The notes: generated from the letters alone by a model not told the origin. 64,000 nt of DNA from Clostridioides difficile_A (GCA_945909635.1 OX246690.1:1240001-1304000); one strand, 5' to 3'. Numbered from the stretch's first letter, positions 9,174 through 18,717 are shown. Made by a program: numbers and translations.

Positions 9174-9986
9174 ATGTTTGAAAATATAGAGCAAAGTAAC
9201 AAATTTATAAATTCCAAAATTAGTATAAAACCTAAAATTGGTCTGATATTAGGTTCTGGACTTGGAGATTTGGCAAATGATATAGAAGATTCTGTTACAA
9301 TTAAATATAGTGAAATTCCCAATTTCCCTGTGTCAACAGTAGAAGGACATGCTGGACAACTTGTTATTGGAAAGCTTGAAGGGAAAGAAGTAGTTGCTAT
9401 GCAGGGGAGATTTCATTACTATGAAGGATATTCTCAAAAAGAAGCTACTTTTCCAGTAAGAGTTATGAAAGCTTTAGGTGTCGAGACTCTTATAGTAACT
9501 AATGCTGCTGGAGGCGTAAATAAAAAGTTTAAAGCAGGAGACTTGATGATTATAAGAGACCATATAAACTTTAGTGGAAGCAATCCATTAGTAGGTAAAA
9601 ATGATGATAGACTTGGAGCTAGATTTCCAGATATGTCAGATGCTTATTCTTCTAAATATATAGATATAGTCAAAGATTGTGCAAAGAAATACAATATAGA
9701 TGTAAAAGAAGGTGTTTATATGTTTTTTAGTGGGCCAAACTATGAAACACCAGCAGAAGTAAGAATGGCTCAAATATTAGGCGCTGATGCTGTAGGAATG
9801 TCTACTGTTCCAGAAGTAATAGTAGCAGCACATTCTAATATTAGTGTTATTGGTATATCTTGTATAACTAATATGGCTGCTGGTATCTTAAATCAGCCAT
9901 TAAGTCATGAGGAAGTAATACAAACTACTCAAAAAGTTAAATCAGAATTTATGAATTTAGTTAAGAGTACAGTAAAAAATTTATAA
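9174..9986 (+). CDS. punA: Purine nucleoside phosphorylase
   Basis: 270 aa, trimeric class I PNP. It splits purine nucleosides with phosphate into base and pentose-1-phosphate. Motifs in order: LILGSGLGDLA (phosphate loop), VEGHAGQL, QGRFHYYEGY, TNAAGGVN and GPNYETPAEVRM with the purine-binding Glu. The chosen ATG has GGAGG 7 nt upstream. It sits between deoB and pdp, forming a salvage cluster, and is closed by a terminator. Confidence 0.95.
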   Translation: MFENIEQSNKFINSKISIKPKIGLILGSGLGDLANDIEDSVTIKYSEIPNFPVSTVEGHAGQLVIGKLEGKEVVAMQGRFHYYEGYSQKEATFPVRVMKALGVETLIVTNAAGGVNKKFKAGDLMIIRDHINFSGSNPLVGKNDDRLGARFPDMSDAYSSKYIDIVKDCAKKYNIDVKEGVYMFFSGPNYETPAEVRMAQILGADAVGMSTVPEVIVAAHSNISVIGISCITNMAAGILNQPLSHEEVIQTTQKVKSEFMNLVKSTVKNL

Positions 9987-10048
9987 ATATTTTGAGTGGA
10001 TTTATAGTGAAATAGTTAATGTATTATTTGAAAAGAATTAATAAGAAG

Positions 10049-10093
10049 CTGTCTTGATATAGAAAGTTATTTCTAATGAAAGACAGTTTTTTT
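10049..10093 (+). terminator. Intrinsic terminator after punA
   Basis: CTGTCTT (10049-10055) pairs with AAGACAG (10080-10086), with a nested AGAAA/TTTCT stem, followed by seven Ts. It ends the deoB-punA transcript before pdp. Confidence 0.85.
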
Positions 10094-10172
10094 ATAATAC
10101 TATAATATTTGAAAGTGTTTTGAAGTTTAATATTTATTCAAATTATTACAGATTAGAATGGAGATTTCAAGT

Positions 10173-11498
10173 ATGAGAATGTATGATATTATAAAAAAGA
10201 AGAGAGATAAACTAGAACTTAGTAAAGAAGAAATACATTATTTTATAGAAAACTATTCAAAAGGGAATATACCCGATTATCAGGCTTCTGCACTATTAAT
10301 GTCTATTTATCTAAATAAGATGAATAAACAAGAAACCGTGTATCTTACAGAAGCAATGATGCACTCTGGTGACATTATAAATCTATCAGGTATAGAGGGT
10401 ATAAAGGTAGATAAGCATAGTACTGGTGGTGTTGGAGATAAGACTACCATAGCTCTTATACCTTTAGTTGCTTCATGTGGAGCACCAGTTGCAAAAATGT
10501 CTGGTAGAGGTCTTGGTCATACTGGTGGCACTATTGATAAATTGGAGTCTATACCAGGTTTTTCAACAGAAATGGATATAAATAAGTTTATTGATTCTGT
10601 AAATAACTCTAAAATAGCAGTATGTGGCCAAAGTGCAAAGGTAGCAATTGCAGATAAGAAAATATATGCACTTAGAGATGTTACAGCAACTGTTGATAAT
10701 ATATCATTAATAGCATCTAGTGTAATGTCCAAAAAATTGTCCTCAGGAGCAGATGCAATTGTGCTAGATGTAAAAACTGGAGATGGAGCATTTATGAAGA
10801 CTTTAGAAGAGTCTTTTGAATTAGCTAAATCTATGGTTGATATAGGTACTGGTATGAACAAAGATACAATAGGGATTGTAACAGATATGGATGAACCTTT
10901 AGGTTTTGCAATAGGAAATTCTTTAGAAGTTATAGAAGCAATTGAAACTTTAAAAGGAAATGGCCCTAAAGACCTTGTTGAACTATGTGAAGTATTAGGA
11001 GCATATATGTTAGTTTTATCAAAGGTTGCACATGATTTTGATGATGGTATTGAAAAGATAAGAGAATCTATAAAATCTGGAAGTGCTATACAGAAACTTA
11101 AAGAATTTATAGAAAATCAAGGCGGAAATAAAAATGTAGTAGATGATTATTCTTTATTCAAAAAACCAAAGTATAAACATCCAGTTAAATCAAACAAATC
11201 AGGTTATATAAGTAAAATTAAGGCTGAAGAAGTTGGTTTATCAGCAATGATTCTTGGAGCAGGTAGAGAGACTAAGGCGGATATTTTGGATTTATCAGCA
11301 GGGATAGTCTTAGAAAAGAAAGTTGGAGATTATGTAAATGAAGGTGAAGTTTTAGCATATTTGTATTATGATGATGAACAAAAGTTTTTATTAGCAAAAG
11401 ACAGATTTGTTAATTCATATTCAATTGTAGATGAAAAAATAGAAAAAAATAAATTAATATATGGTATCGTAACACAGTGTGGAATTAAAAAGTTTTAG
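10173..11498 (+). CDS. pdp: Pyrimidine-nucleoside phosphorylase
   Basis: 441 aa from the ATG at 10173 (MRMYDIIKKKRD), the usual N-terminus of the family. An upstream in-frame ATG at 10158 overlaps the GGAG ribosome site and is unlikely. The enzyme phosphorolyses uridine and thymidine. The phosphate-binding KHSTGGVGDKT and the signature KMSGRGLGHTGGTIDKLE are present, and the C-terminal domain shows AVGLSAM-like and GDYVNEGEVLA stretches. A terminator on either side suggests it is transcribed on its own. Confidence 0.95.
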   Translation: MRMYDIIKKKRDKLELSKEEIHYFIENYSKGNIPDYQASALLMSIYLNKMNKQETVYLTEAMMHSGDIINLSGIEGIKVDKHSTGGVGDKTTIALIPLVASCGAPVAKMSGRGLGHTGGTIDKLESIPGFSTEMDINKFIDSVNNSKIAVCGQSAKVAIADKKIYALRDVTATVDNISLIASSVMSKKLSSGADAIVLDVKTGDGAFMKTLEESFELAKSMVDIGTGMNKDTIGIVTDMDEPLGFAIGNSLEVIEAIETLKGNGPKDLVELCEVLGAYMLVLSKVAHDFDDGIEKIRESIKSGSAIQKLKEFIENQGGNKNVVDDYSLFKKPKYKHPVKSNKSGYISKIKAEEVGLSAMILGAGRETKADILDLSAGIVLEKKVGDYVNEGEVLAYLYYDDEQKFLLAKDRFVNSYSIVDEKIEKNKLIYGIVTQCGIKKF

Positions 11499-11525
11499 AA
11501 AATTTTAGAAAAGTGATTATAAAAG

Positions 11526-11560
11526 ACCTAACATGTCAAAAATAGTGTTAGGTTTTTTAT
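11526..11560 (+). terminator. Intrinsic terminator after pdp
   Basis: ACCTAACA (11526-11533) pairs with TGTTAGGT (11546-11553), followed by TTTTT. Confidence 0.85.
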
Positions 11561-11664
11561 TTTTTTGATATATAAATAAGTTTATTCTACAAGATGATTG
11601 AAAATTACAGTATCTAGATTTATAATAGAAAATGGATAAATATACATAAGGAGTAGATTATATT

Positions 11665-12744
11665 ATGAATTTTAAAGAAAATAGATTAAAAATAGCAGCA
11701 TTAATAATTGTTATTTTAATTATCTTAGCAGGGGTGTTTATATCCATGCAAATAGGTCCTTATAATAAAAATAACAAGAATGATGTAATTATTGATATTC
11801 CAAGTGGAGCATCTGTCGGAAAAATATCTGACATATTATATGAAAATAAATTAATAAAAAATGAACTATTATTTAAACTCCTGGTAAAGGTTAGTAATAA
11901 AGCTCCATCCATAAAATCAGGAACATATTTGCTTAACCAATCGTACTCAAATAATGATATAATAACTCTTTTGGTTTCAGGTAAAATATATCAGGATGGT
12001 ATAAAAATTACTGTTCCAGAGGGTGCTACATCCAAAGAAATTATAGCGATGTTAGTGAATAAAAATTTAGGAGATAAAGCTACTTTTGAAAATTTAATAA
12101 AAAAACCTCAAGAATTTTATGATAAATTTGTGTACTTGAAGGAGGATGGAATAACTTCTTTAGAAGGATTCTTATATCCAGAAACTTATTATTTTAATTC
12201 GAAAAAACAATCAGAAAAAGACATTTTAAGTGAAATGTTAAAGGTATTTGATAGTAAATATACGGACAAGCTTAAAAATAAGCAAAAAGAATTAAAGATG
12301 ACTCTTCAAGAAGTAATGGAAATGGCTTCAATAATCGAGAAAGAAGCAGTACTTGATAAAGATAGACCAATAATAGCAAGTGTATTTTATAATAGACTTA
12401 AAGTAGGTATGCCTCTTCAATCAGATGCGACAATACAATATATATTTGAAGAGAGAAAGAAAATTGTAACATATGATGATTTAAAAATTGATTCACCATA
12501 TAATAGTTATAAAAATAAAGGTTTACCTCCTACACCAATATCAAATCCTGGTATAAAATCTATTGAAGCTGCACTATATCCAGATAAAACTGATTATCTG
12601 TATTTTGTAGCTAAGATTGATGGTGGGAATAACTATAGTACAAACTACCAAGACCATTTAAAATATGTCAAAGAATATAAAGAAGCGAGAGATAAACAGG
12701 ACAAAGATACAAAAACAACAAATAAAGAAAATACAAAAAAATAA
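11665..12744 (+). CDS. mltG: Endolytic murein transglycosylase MltG (YceG family)
   Basis: 359 aa. It cleaves nascent glycan strands and so sets their length. One N-terminal membrane helix (residues 8-30) is followed by a LysM-like region (VIIDIPSGASVGKISDIL) and the catalytic YceG domain. That domain has EMASIIEKEA (Glu225/Glu227), FYNRLKVGMPLQSDATIQY, DSPYNSYKNKGLPPTPISNPG and YLYFVAKIDG. Gene order mltG-trmR-trhP matches Bacillus yrrL-yrrM-yrrN/O. The C-terminal tail is Lys/Thr-rich. Confidence 0.93.
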   Translation: MNFKENRLKIAALIIVILIILAGVFISMQIGPYNKNNKNDVIIDIPSGASVGKISDILYENKLIKNELLFKLLVKVSNKAPSIKSGTYLLNQSYSNNDIITLLVSGKIYQDGIKITVPEGATSKEIIAMLVNKNLGDKATFENLIKKPQEFYDKFVYLKEDGITSLEGFLYPETYYFNSKKQSEKDILSEMLKVFDSKYTDKLKNKQKELKMTLQEVMEMASIIEKEAVLDKDRPIIASVFYNRLKVGMPLQSDATIQYIFEERKKIVTYDDLKIDSPYNSYKNKGLPPTPISNPGIKSIEAALYPDKTDYLYFVAKIDGGNNYSTNYQDHLKYVKEYKEARDKQDKDTKTTNKENTKK

Positions 12745-12759
12745 ACAATGATTATAAAA

Positions 12760-12797
12760 AGTCTAACAGGGTAAGAATAATGTTGGGCTTTTTTATT
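12760..12797 (+). terminator. Intrinsic terminator after mltG
   Basis: AGTCTAACA (12760-12768) pairs, with three G-U pairs, to TGTTGGGCT (12781-12789), followed by a T-run. It separates mltG from the methyltransferase. Confidence 0.75.
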
Positions 12798-12915
12798 GAA
12801 AATTGTTATTCTTAGATTTATAATAAAGAAAGTGTAAACATATATAACAATATGAATTTAAAAAATAATAAATTAAGACAATGTTTTAATATTTATTATT
12901 TTAGGGAGTGTTTTT

Positions 12916-13590
12916 ATGAGTAATATAGTTAATGACTTAGTTGAAGATTATATAAGAGTGACATTAAAAGAAAAAGAAGGACTTTTAAAAGACTTAGAAA
13001 TTTATGCAGAGGAAAATAGCGTTCCTATAATACATAAAGAAGTCTCAGATTTATTAAAAGTCTTATTAAAGATTCAAAAGCCAAAGAGAGTTTTAGAAGT
13101 AGGATGTGCAATTGGTTATTCTTCTATTTTTTTTGCAACTATTATAGGAAAAGATGCAGATATAATAACTGTTGAAAGAAATGAAAAAATGATAGAAAAA
13201 GCAAAAGTAAATATAAAATTAGCTGGATTTGACGATAACATAACTATACTAGAAGGAGATGCAGAAGAAAAACTTAGTCAAGTCCAAGGTGAATTTGACC
13301 TTATATTTATAGATGCAGCTAAAGGTCAATATAAGTTGTTCTTTGATTTAGTTATAGATAAATTAAAAGATGGTGGACTTTTAGTATCTGATAATATTTT
13401 ATATAAGGGTATGGTTGCACATGATGATTTCGTTATAAGAAGAAAGAAAACCATAGTAAAAAGAATGAGAAATTATTTAGATTATATATGTAATTGTGAC
13501 TATTTAAGTACATCATTAATACCAATAGGTGATGGTGTAGCACTAAGTTATAAAGAAAGTAAAAGAGGTGACGTAGATGGAATTAAATAA
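12916..13590 (+). CDS. trmR: SAM-dependent O-methyltransferase, probably tRNA 5-hydroxyuridine methyltransferase TrmR
   Basis: 224 aa class I methyltransferase. The SAM site is VLEVGCAIGYSSIFFA, the acidic end of beta-2 is ITVERNEKM, and the COMT-type metal region includes LIFIDAAKGQYKLFF and VSDNILYKG. In Bacillus the homologue next to mltG (YrrM/TrmR) methylates ho5U34 in tRNA, and the adjacent U32 proteins make ho5U. Here the U32 gene overlaps the 3' end by 14 nt, which supports the same pathway. Substrate is inferred from synteny. Confidence 0.82.
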   Translation: MSNIVNDLVEDYIRVTLKEKEGLLKDLEIYAEENSVPIIHKEVSDLLKVLLKIQKPKRVLEVGCAIGYSSIFFATIIGKDADIITVERNEKMIEKAKVNIKLAGFDDNITILEGDAEEKLSQVQGEFDLIFIDAAKGQYKLFFDLVIDKLKDGGLLVSDNILYKGMVAHDDFVIRRKKTIVKRMRNYLDYICNCDYLSTSLIPIGDGVALSYKESKRGDVDGIK

Positions 13591-14824
13591 AGTTGAACTT
13601 TTAGCTCCAGCAGGTGATTTGGAGAGATTAAAAATAGCTATAACATATGGAGCAGATGCTGTTTATATAGGTGGAGAAATTTTTGGAATGAGGTCTGCTG
13701 CAAAGAATTTTAGTAAGGAAGATATGGCAGAAGGAGTAGCTTTTGCACATGAAAGAGGTAAAAAAGTATTTGTAACAGTAAATATAATACCTCATAATGA
13801 AGATTTTCTACAATTAGAAGATTATTTATTGGAATTAGAAGAGATAGGAATAGATGCAGTCATAATAGCTGACCCAGGAGTTCTTAGTGTTATCAAAAAA
13901 GTAATTCCAAATATGGAAATACATTTAAGTACACAAGCAAATACAACTAACTATTTAAGTGCAAAATTTTGGTATGAGCATGGAATAAAAAGAGTTGTGG
14001 TGGCAAGAGAATTATCTTTTGATGAAATATCTGAGATAAGAGCAAAGACACCTTTAGACATGGATATAGAAGCATTTATGCATGGAGCTATGTGTATCTC
14101 TTATTCTGGAAGATGTCTAATAAGTAATTATATGACTGGAAGAGATGCAAATAAAGGTTCTTGTGCTCAGTCTTGTAGATGGCAATATCATTTAGTAGAA
14201 GAAAAAAGACCTGGTGAGTATTTCCCAATATATGAAGATGAAAGAGGAACGTTCTTCTTTAATTCAAAAGATTTATGTATGATAGAGTATATACCAGAAT
14301 TAATCAAATCTGGTATAACAAGTTTAAAGATAGAAGGTAGAATGAAGACTTCATACTATGTAGCTACTGTTGTAAGAGCATACAGAATGGCAATAGATGA
14401 ATTTTATAAAGACCCAGAAAACTGGAAATTCAATCCAATGTGGATGGAAGAATTAAAAAAAGGTAGCCATAGACATTTTACATCAGGTTTTTACTTGAAT
14501 AAACCAACAACAGAAGACCAAAATTATCAGTCAGCATCATATGTTAGAAACTATGATTTTATAGGTATAGTTAGAGAAACAGAAGATGAAGATGGTCTTG
14601 TTGTAGTTGAGCAAAGAAATAAAATGTGTGTTGGTGATGAAATAGAGGTCATGGGACCATATAAAGAAACTATGTTCACTAAAATTGAAGAAATGTATAA
14701 TGAAGAAGGAGAAGCTATAGAGTCAGCTCCTCATCCTAGACAAATAGTTAAATTAAAACTATCAGTAAAAGTTGGTAAGGATTATATGCTTAGAAAAGTT
14801 ATAGAAGAGAAGGTTGAAGAATAA
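13577..14824 (+). CDS. trhP: Peptidase U32 family protein, probable tRNA U34 hydroxylation protein TrhP
   Basis: 415 aa. The U32 signature is complete: EAFMHGAMCISYSGRCLIS (about residues 172-190), followed by GSCAQSCRW, whose Cys residues fit the iron-sulfur site of the family. The N-terminus KVELLAPAGDLERLKIAITYGADAVYIGG is typical. These proteins are not believed to be proteases in bacteria; Bacillus YrrN/YrrO homologues take part in prephenate-dependent hydroxylation of tRNA U34. The 14-nt overlap with trmR means hydroxylation and methylation are coupled in expression. Confidence 0.85.
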   Translation: MELNKVELLAPAGDLERLKIAITYGADAVYIGGEIFGMRSAAKNFSKEDMAEGVAFAHERGKKVFVTVNIIPHNEDFLQLEDYLLELEEIGIDAVIIADPGVLSVIKKVIPNMEIHLSTQANTTNYLSAKFWYEHGIKRVVVARELSFDEISEIRAKTPLDMDIEAFMHGAMCISYSGRCLISNYMTGRDANKGSCAQSCRWQYHLVEEKRPGEYFPIYEDERGTFFFNSKDLCMIEYIPELIKSGITSLKIEGRMKTSYYVATVVRAYRMAIDEFYKDPENWKFNPMWMEELKKGSHRHFTSGFYLNKPTTEDQNYQSASYVRNYDFIGIVRETEDEDGLVVVEQRNKMCVGDEIEVMGPYKETMFTKIEEMYNEEGEAIESAPHPRQIVKLKLSVKVGKDYMLRKVIEEKVEE

Positions 14825-14850
14825 TAAAAATTTGATAAAGATAGTATTAG

Positions 14851-14888
14851 CCCCTTAGAAATTGTCAATAATGAAATTATCTAAGGGG
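14851..14888 (+). promoter_or_regulatory. Hairpin sequestering the PBP ribosome binding site
   Basis: CCCCTTAGA (14851-14859) pairs perfectly with TCTAAGGGG (14880-14888), with AATT/AATT able to extend the stem inward. The right arm is the Shine-Dalgarno AAGGGGTG for the ATG at 14896. No T-run follows. The arrangement is like that before spoIIM. Confidence 0.55.
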
Positions 14889-14895
14889 TGATTTC

Positions 14896-16560
14896 ATGTC
14901 AAAAAAGAAGACTCCATTTTTGAAAAAAGTGGGAAAGAGAAGCTGGTATATATTTACTATAATTTTGATAATTTATAGTGCTTTAATTTATAGACTAGTT
15001 GATATACAAGTATTAAAAGGTGATAAATACAAACAGAGTGTAGAATCGCAAAGTGTTGAGAAAGTAGAGTTAAATAGTGGAAGAGGAATAATTTATGATA
15101 GAAATAACAAAAAACTTACAGATACAAGTAAAACTCAGGTATTGGTGGTTGAAAAGGAAAAATTAAATAATAACTATAAGATTTTAGAGCTGGTTAAGAA
15201 GGCTACTAAGATGAAAGATTTGGATATATATAAAGCTATACAAGAACAATTAACACATCCTATAATACAGATTCAGGCTAAAGATATCGATAATAGAATG
15301 AAAAAAGAGCTTGAGAAAAATGGAATAATGATAGAAGAAAAAACTATGCGATATTCAAAAGATGGTTTATTGTCACATACAATAGGATATATAAAAGAGG
15401 ATGATAAGTCAGGACAAGCAGGAATCGAGAAAAGTATGGACAGTGTGCTTAGAAATTCAAATGAAAAGTATATAAGTGCTTTTAAAGCTGGAGATGCAGG
15501 AAATGAAAAATCTCTAAACATACTAAAGGGAAGTGTAAAAACTATTGATGATAAGGCTAAAGATAGACATCTAAAAACTACAATTGATTATGATATTCAG
15601 AAAAAATTAGAACAGATACTAGATAAAGAAGAAAACCCTACAGCAGTGGTAATTTCAGAAGCTTCTACAGGTGAAATTCTTGCAATGTGTTCTAGACCTA
15701 ATTTTGACCAAAATGATATATCAAAAAGTTTGAAAGGAAAAAATGGAGAATTTGAAAATAGAGTTATAAAGGCTACATATCCACCAGGGTCTGTATTTAA
15801 GATGGTAGTTTTATTTTCTGCACTTGAAAATGGTGTTGTAGATGAGAACTATACTTATAACTGTACAGGAAAGACTAAAGTTGGAAATACTAATGAAATA
15901 TTACGATGTAATAAAATAAATGGTCATGGTTTCCAAAATTTAAGACAAACTTTTTCTAATTCATGTAATCCTGCATTTTTAGATATAGCTATGAAACTTG
16001 GCAAAGAAAAGATACTTAAATCTGCTGAAAGACTGCATTTATTTGAAAAGGTTGATATTGGTCTTGATGAAGAAAAAGTTAGAGAAGCTCCCAAAAACAT
16101 ATCAATACGAAATTTAGCTATAGGACAAGAAAATATAGAATTTACACCACTTCAAATAAATCAAATGACTCAAATAATGGCTAATAATGGAACATTCAAA
16201 CCATTATATTTATACAAAAGTCTTGTGGATAATAATATGAATACAATAAAAACTTATAAGTCTTCAAAAAAGGAAGAACTGATTTCTCCTTATGTGTGTA
16301 CACAAGTTAAAGAGATTATGAAGTCTGTGTCTAAGGATGGTACAGCTAAAGACTTAAAGGATTTAGAAGGTGGATGTGGAGTTAAAACTGGTACAGCTCA
16401 AAGTAGTTTAAATAAAAAAGCAATAGACCATGGATGGATAACTGGATTTTATCCTGAAGAAAGACCTAAGTATGTAATAACTGTGTTAGTAGAAGGAACT
16501 CAAAAAGGAAGTAAATCTGCAATACCTATATTTAAAGAAATATGTGAAAGCATACAATAA
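14896..16560 (+). CDS. Class B penicillin-binding protein (peptidoglycan D,D-transpeptidase)
   Basis: 554 aa. One N-terminal membrane helix (about 17-36) is followed by a dimerisation region (GRGIIYDRNNKKL) and a transpeptidase domain. That domain has the active-site Ser299 in GSVFK, SCN at 356-358 and KTG at 497-499. It cross-links peptidoglycan and is a beta-lactam target. It lies just upstream of sigK, in opposite orientation, and its ribosome site is in a hairpin. A sporulation role is possible, but the C-terminal PASTA domain of SpoVD-type proteins is absent, so it could equally act in vegetative wall growth. Confidence 0.9.
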   Translation: MSKKKTPFLKKVGKRSWYIFTIILIIYSALIYRLVDIQVLKGDKYKQSVESQSVEKVELNSGRGIIYDRNNKKLTDTSKTQVLVVEKEKLNNNYKILELVKKATKMKDLDIYKAIQEQLTHPIIQIQAKDIDNRMKKELEKNGIMIEEKTMRYSKDGLLSHTIGYIKEDDKSGQAGIEKSMDSVLRNSNEKYISAFKAGDAGNEKSLNILKGSVKTIDDKAKDRHLKTTIDYDIQKKLEQILDKEENPTAVVISEASTGEILAMCSRPNFDQNDISKSLKGKNGEFENRVIKATYPPGSVFKMVVLFSALENGVVDENYTYNCTGKTKVGNTNEILRCNKINGHGFQNLRQTFSNSCNPAFLDIAMKLGKEKILKSAERLHLFEKVDIGLDEEKVREAPKNISIRNLAIGQENIEFTPLQINQMTQIMANNGTFKPLYLYKSLVDNNMNTIKTYKSSKKEELISPYVCTQVKEIMKSVSKDGTAKDLKDLEGGCGVKTGTAQSSLNKKAIDHGWITGFYPEERPKYVITVLVEGTQKGSKSAIPIFKEICESIQ

Positions 16561-16580
16561 AATTATATATTATAAAGTTT

Positions 16581-16640
16581 AAGGATATATCGTAATTTTT
16601 AGATTAAAGACTATGTCTAATACTATTACGATATATCCTT
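16581..16640. terminator. Bidirectional terminator between PBP and sigK
   Basis: A perfect 16-bp stem (AAGGATATATCGTAAT, 16581-16596, with its complement 16625-16640) has a nested AGAC/GTCT stem. It lies between convergent genes, with T-rich sequence on the right, so it can serve both strands. Confidence 0.75.
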
Positions 16641-16655
16641 TTAAAAATTATAATA

Positions 16656-16936
16656 TTAACTTTCTTGAACAAGCTCTTTTTCTAGTTTTTTAAGAGCTTT
16701 TTTTTCGATTCTAGATACATATGACCTCGATATATCGAGTTTTTGTGCAATTTCTCTTTGCGTTTTATACCCATAAGGAGTTAACCCATATCTTAACTGT
16801 ACAATTTCTCTTTCTCTAGGAGTAAGAATTTTGTTTAGTTGCTCATAAAGTTTTCCGACTTGAACTTTTAGCTCAACCTCATCAAGAACATGGTTAGCTT
16901 CTGTACCAAGTATATCTAAAAGACTTATTTCATTAC
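16656..16936 (-). CDS. sigK: RNA polymerase sigma-K factor, 3' part (interrupted by skin)
   Basis: The C-terminal 89 residues of SigK after the recombination core. They include sigma region 4 with the helix-turn-helix TQREIAQKLDISRSYVSRIEKKAL. The 12-bp core at 16925-16936 is shared with the 5' part at 24164-24175, and joining them keeps the frame: GTDKEGNEI + SLLDILGTEA, as in intact SigK proteins. On its own this fragment lacks core-binding region 2 and cannot be a functional sigma factor. SigK drives late mother-cell gene expression once the element is excised. Confidence 0.95.
16925..16936 (-). repeat. skin recombination core, sigK 3' side
   Basis: GTAATGAAATAA on the minus strand, identical to 24164-24175; bases on both sides differ between the copies. 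It contains AATGA, the 5-bp sequence I recall as the crossover repeat of the Bacillus subtilis skin. Confidence 0.85.
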
Positions 16937-16962
16937 ACACTACGCTTTATATGTTATTGATA

Positions 16963-18480
16963 TCACTGCTTTTCATATAATTTCAGATGGACTGTTAACT
17001 CAAAGGAATCTAGTTTTTGTTCTTTAGATTTGTAATAAACAGCTCTATCAATGACAGATTTCAAAAGTTTATTTTTTCCAAGAGAATCTGAATCATGATA
17101 AAGAGATAGAACTGTTTTAATATCTTCTATCATTTTTGAAGTATCTTTTTTAACTATATCTAATTTATTTTTTAGTGTTTCTATTGAAATTTTAATTTCT
17201 TCAGTTCTTGAATCTATATTATTAGACCTATCAATAAATGTATCTTCATCATATATGCCACGTTCTAATAAATCATACAACTTATTTTTTTGTTTTCCTA
17301 ATTCTTTTAATTCAGTTTCTAAGCCTTTCAATACTCGTTTTTGAAATTCTATATTATTATCAGTATTACTTTTCTTTAAATCTATATCAGATATTCTTAA
17401 CTGGTATTTTTTTACTGCATCTTCTAATGACTTCAAAATAGCAGATTCAACAAATTCAAAGCGAGAACTCTTATTACAACCAGGATGATAACAAATTATA
17501 TAATCATGGTCTGTATATGGTCTATATACTAGAGGTCTACCACAGTTTTTACAGATTACTATGCCTGCAAGTGGATTCTTTATTTGATTACCATAACTAA
17601 CATGACCATTTTTATTAAGTATATTCTGAGCTTTTTTCCAAACCAATTCACTTATTAGAGGTTTATGTTTACCTTTCGCTTCAATCCATTCGTCTTTAGG
17701 TCTTAATTTAACTGTTTTCATTTTATTTGGATTTTTGGATTTTTTATAATCTTTCTTTCGCCATTGTATATAACCACAATAAACTTTGTTTTTTATTATA
17801 TTTGTTATTGCAGAGTTATACCAACTAGCACCTGTAGCAGTTTTAATTCCTAGATTGTTTAGATATTTAGATATTTTACTACAACCCATATCTTCATTAA
17901 TATATAGGTCAAAGATAGTTCTAACTACATCAGCATCTTTATTTGGTACAAGAATTCTTTCTTTTCTACCTGTAGTTACAGCGTCATATCCAAATGGGGC
18001 AGAAGTACCTATAAAATTTCCTTCCTCAACTGATTTTATTCTTCCTCTTTGCATTCTTCTTGATATAAGTTTTAGTTCTTTTCTTGCCATAAATGCTTCA
18101 AATTCTGAGTATTCTTCATCAAATTCATCTGTTAAGTCATACGTTTTTCTAGGTGTTATAATTTTAGTTTTACTTTCTTTAAAAGTTTCTAAGATTATAC
18201 CTTGGTCTTTCATATCTCCACGACCAAGTCTGTCTAAATCCATTACTAATACTGAATCATATTTATTTTCTTCAACTTCTTTTAGAAGTTCAATCATTTT
18301 TGGTCTATGTATTATACTTTCTCCAGATACCAGTTCTTCTTTTATTTCGAGTACATTTAGATTTTGGTCTTTTGCTAGTTTTAATAGAGTTGATTTATGT
18401 CTGCTTAGAGTTTCAAATTCTCCTTGCTTTTCTGCCTCTTCATCAGCACGAGATTTTCTTAAGTATATAGCAACACTCAT
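16963..18480 (-). CDS. Large serine recombinase (skin excisase, SpoIVCA-like)
   Basis: 505 aa from the ATG at 18480; a GTG at 18492 is too close to the AAGGAG. It catalyses site-specific excision of skin. The N-terminal resolvase domain has the catalytic Ser10 in YLRKS and DLDRLGRGD. The recombinase domain contains APFGYDAVT and SKYLNNLGIKTATGASWYNSAI. A zinc ribbon follows (CKNCGRPLVY with CYHPGC), then a coiled coil (about residues 355-440). It ends 26 bp from the core repeat and reads in the same direction as sigK. It presumably needs a mother-cell directionality factor. Confidence 0.93.
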   Translation of the reverse strand: MSVAIYLRKSRADEEAEKQGEFETLSRHKSTLLKLAKDQNLNVLEIKEELVSGESIIHRPKMIELLKEVEENKYDSVLVMDLDRLGRGDMKDQGIILETFKESKTKIITPRKTYDLTDEFDEEYSEFEAFMARKELKLISRRMQRGRIKSVEEGNFIGTSAPFGYDAVTTGRKERILVPNKDADVVRTIFDLYINEDMGCSKISKYLNNLGIKTATGASWYNSAITNIIKNKVYCGYIQWRKKDYKKSKNPNKMKTVKLRPKDEWIEAKGKHKPLISELVWKKAQNILNKNGHVSYGNQIKNPLAGIVICKNCGRPLVYRPYTDHDYIICYHPGCNKSSRFEFVESAILKSLEDAVKKYQLRISDIDLKKSNTDNNIEFQKRVLKGLETELKELGKQKNKLYDLLERGIYDEDTFIDRSNNIDSRTEEIKISIETLKNKLDIVKKDTSKMIEDIKTVLSLYHDSDSLGKNKLLKSVIDRAVYYKSKEQKLDSFELTVHLKLYEKQ

Positions 18481-18708
18481 ATAAGTAATCACACTCCTTA
18501 AATATAGTATATTAGTTATATAAGGAGATATTTCATGTTAAGCAAAATTAGTTAAGATTGTAAAAATAGTATTAAAATATCGCATGAATTGATAGCATAT
18601 GTTGGTATAGTCTAAAGTTTACTTATAATATTTGCTGTAAAGCCATTATCCGCTCTAGTCAGTTATTACCTTAAACAGGTGTTTTTAATTATATAAGTTA
18701 CCAGAATA

Positions 18709-18717
18709 TGTTATAAT
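18709..18717 (+). promoter_or_regulatory. Extended -10 promoter of toxin gene
   Basis: TGTTATAAT at 18709-18717 is an extended -10 (TG-n-TATAAT) with no good -35. It would start RNA near 18724, giving an untranslated leader of nearly 90 nt before the toxin ATG. Confidence 0.55.

Noticed and set aside
10158..10172. Earlier ATG for pdp
   Set aside because: It overlaps the GGAG ribosome site; the next ATG gives the conserved MRMYDII start.
17786..18484. Plus-strand ORF of 232 codons opposite the recombinase
   Set aside because: Serine/Leu/Ile-rich shadow of the recombinase gene; no ribosome site, and the opposite strand has clear catalytic motifs.
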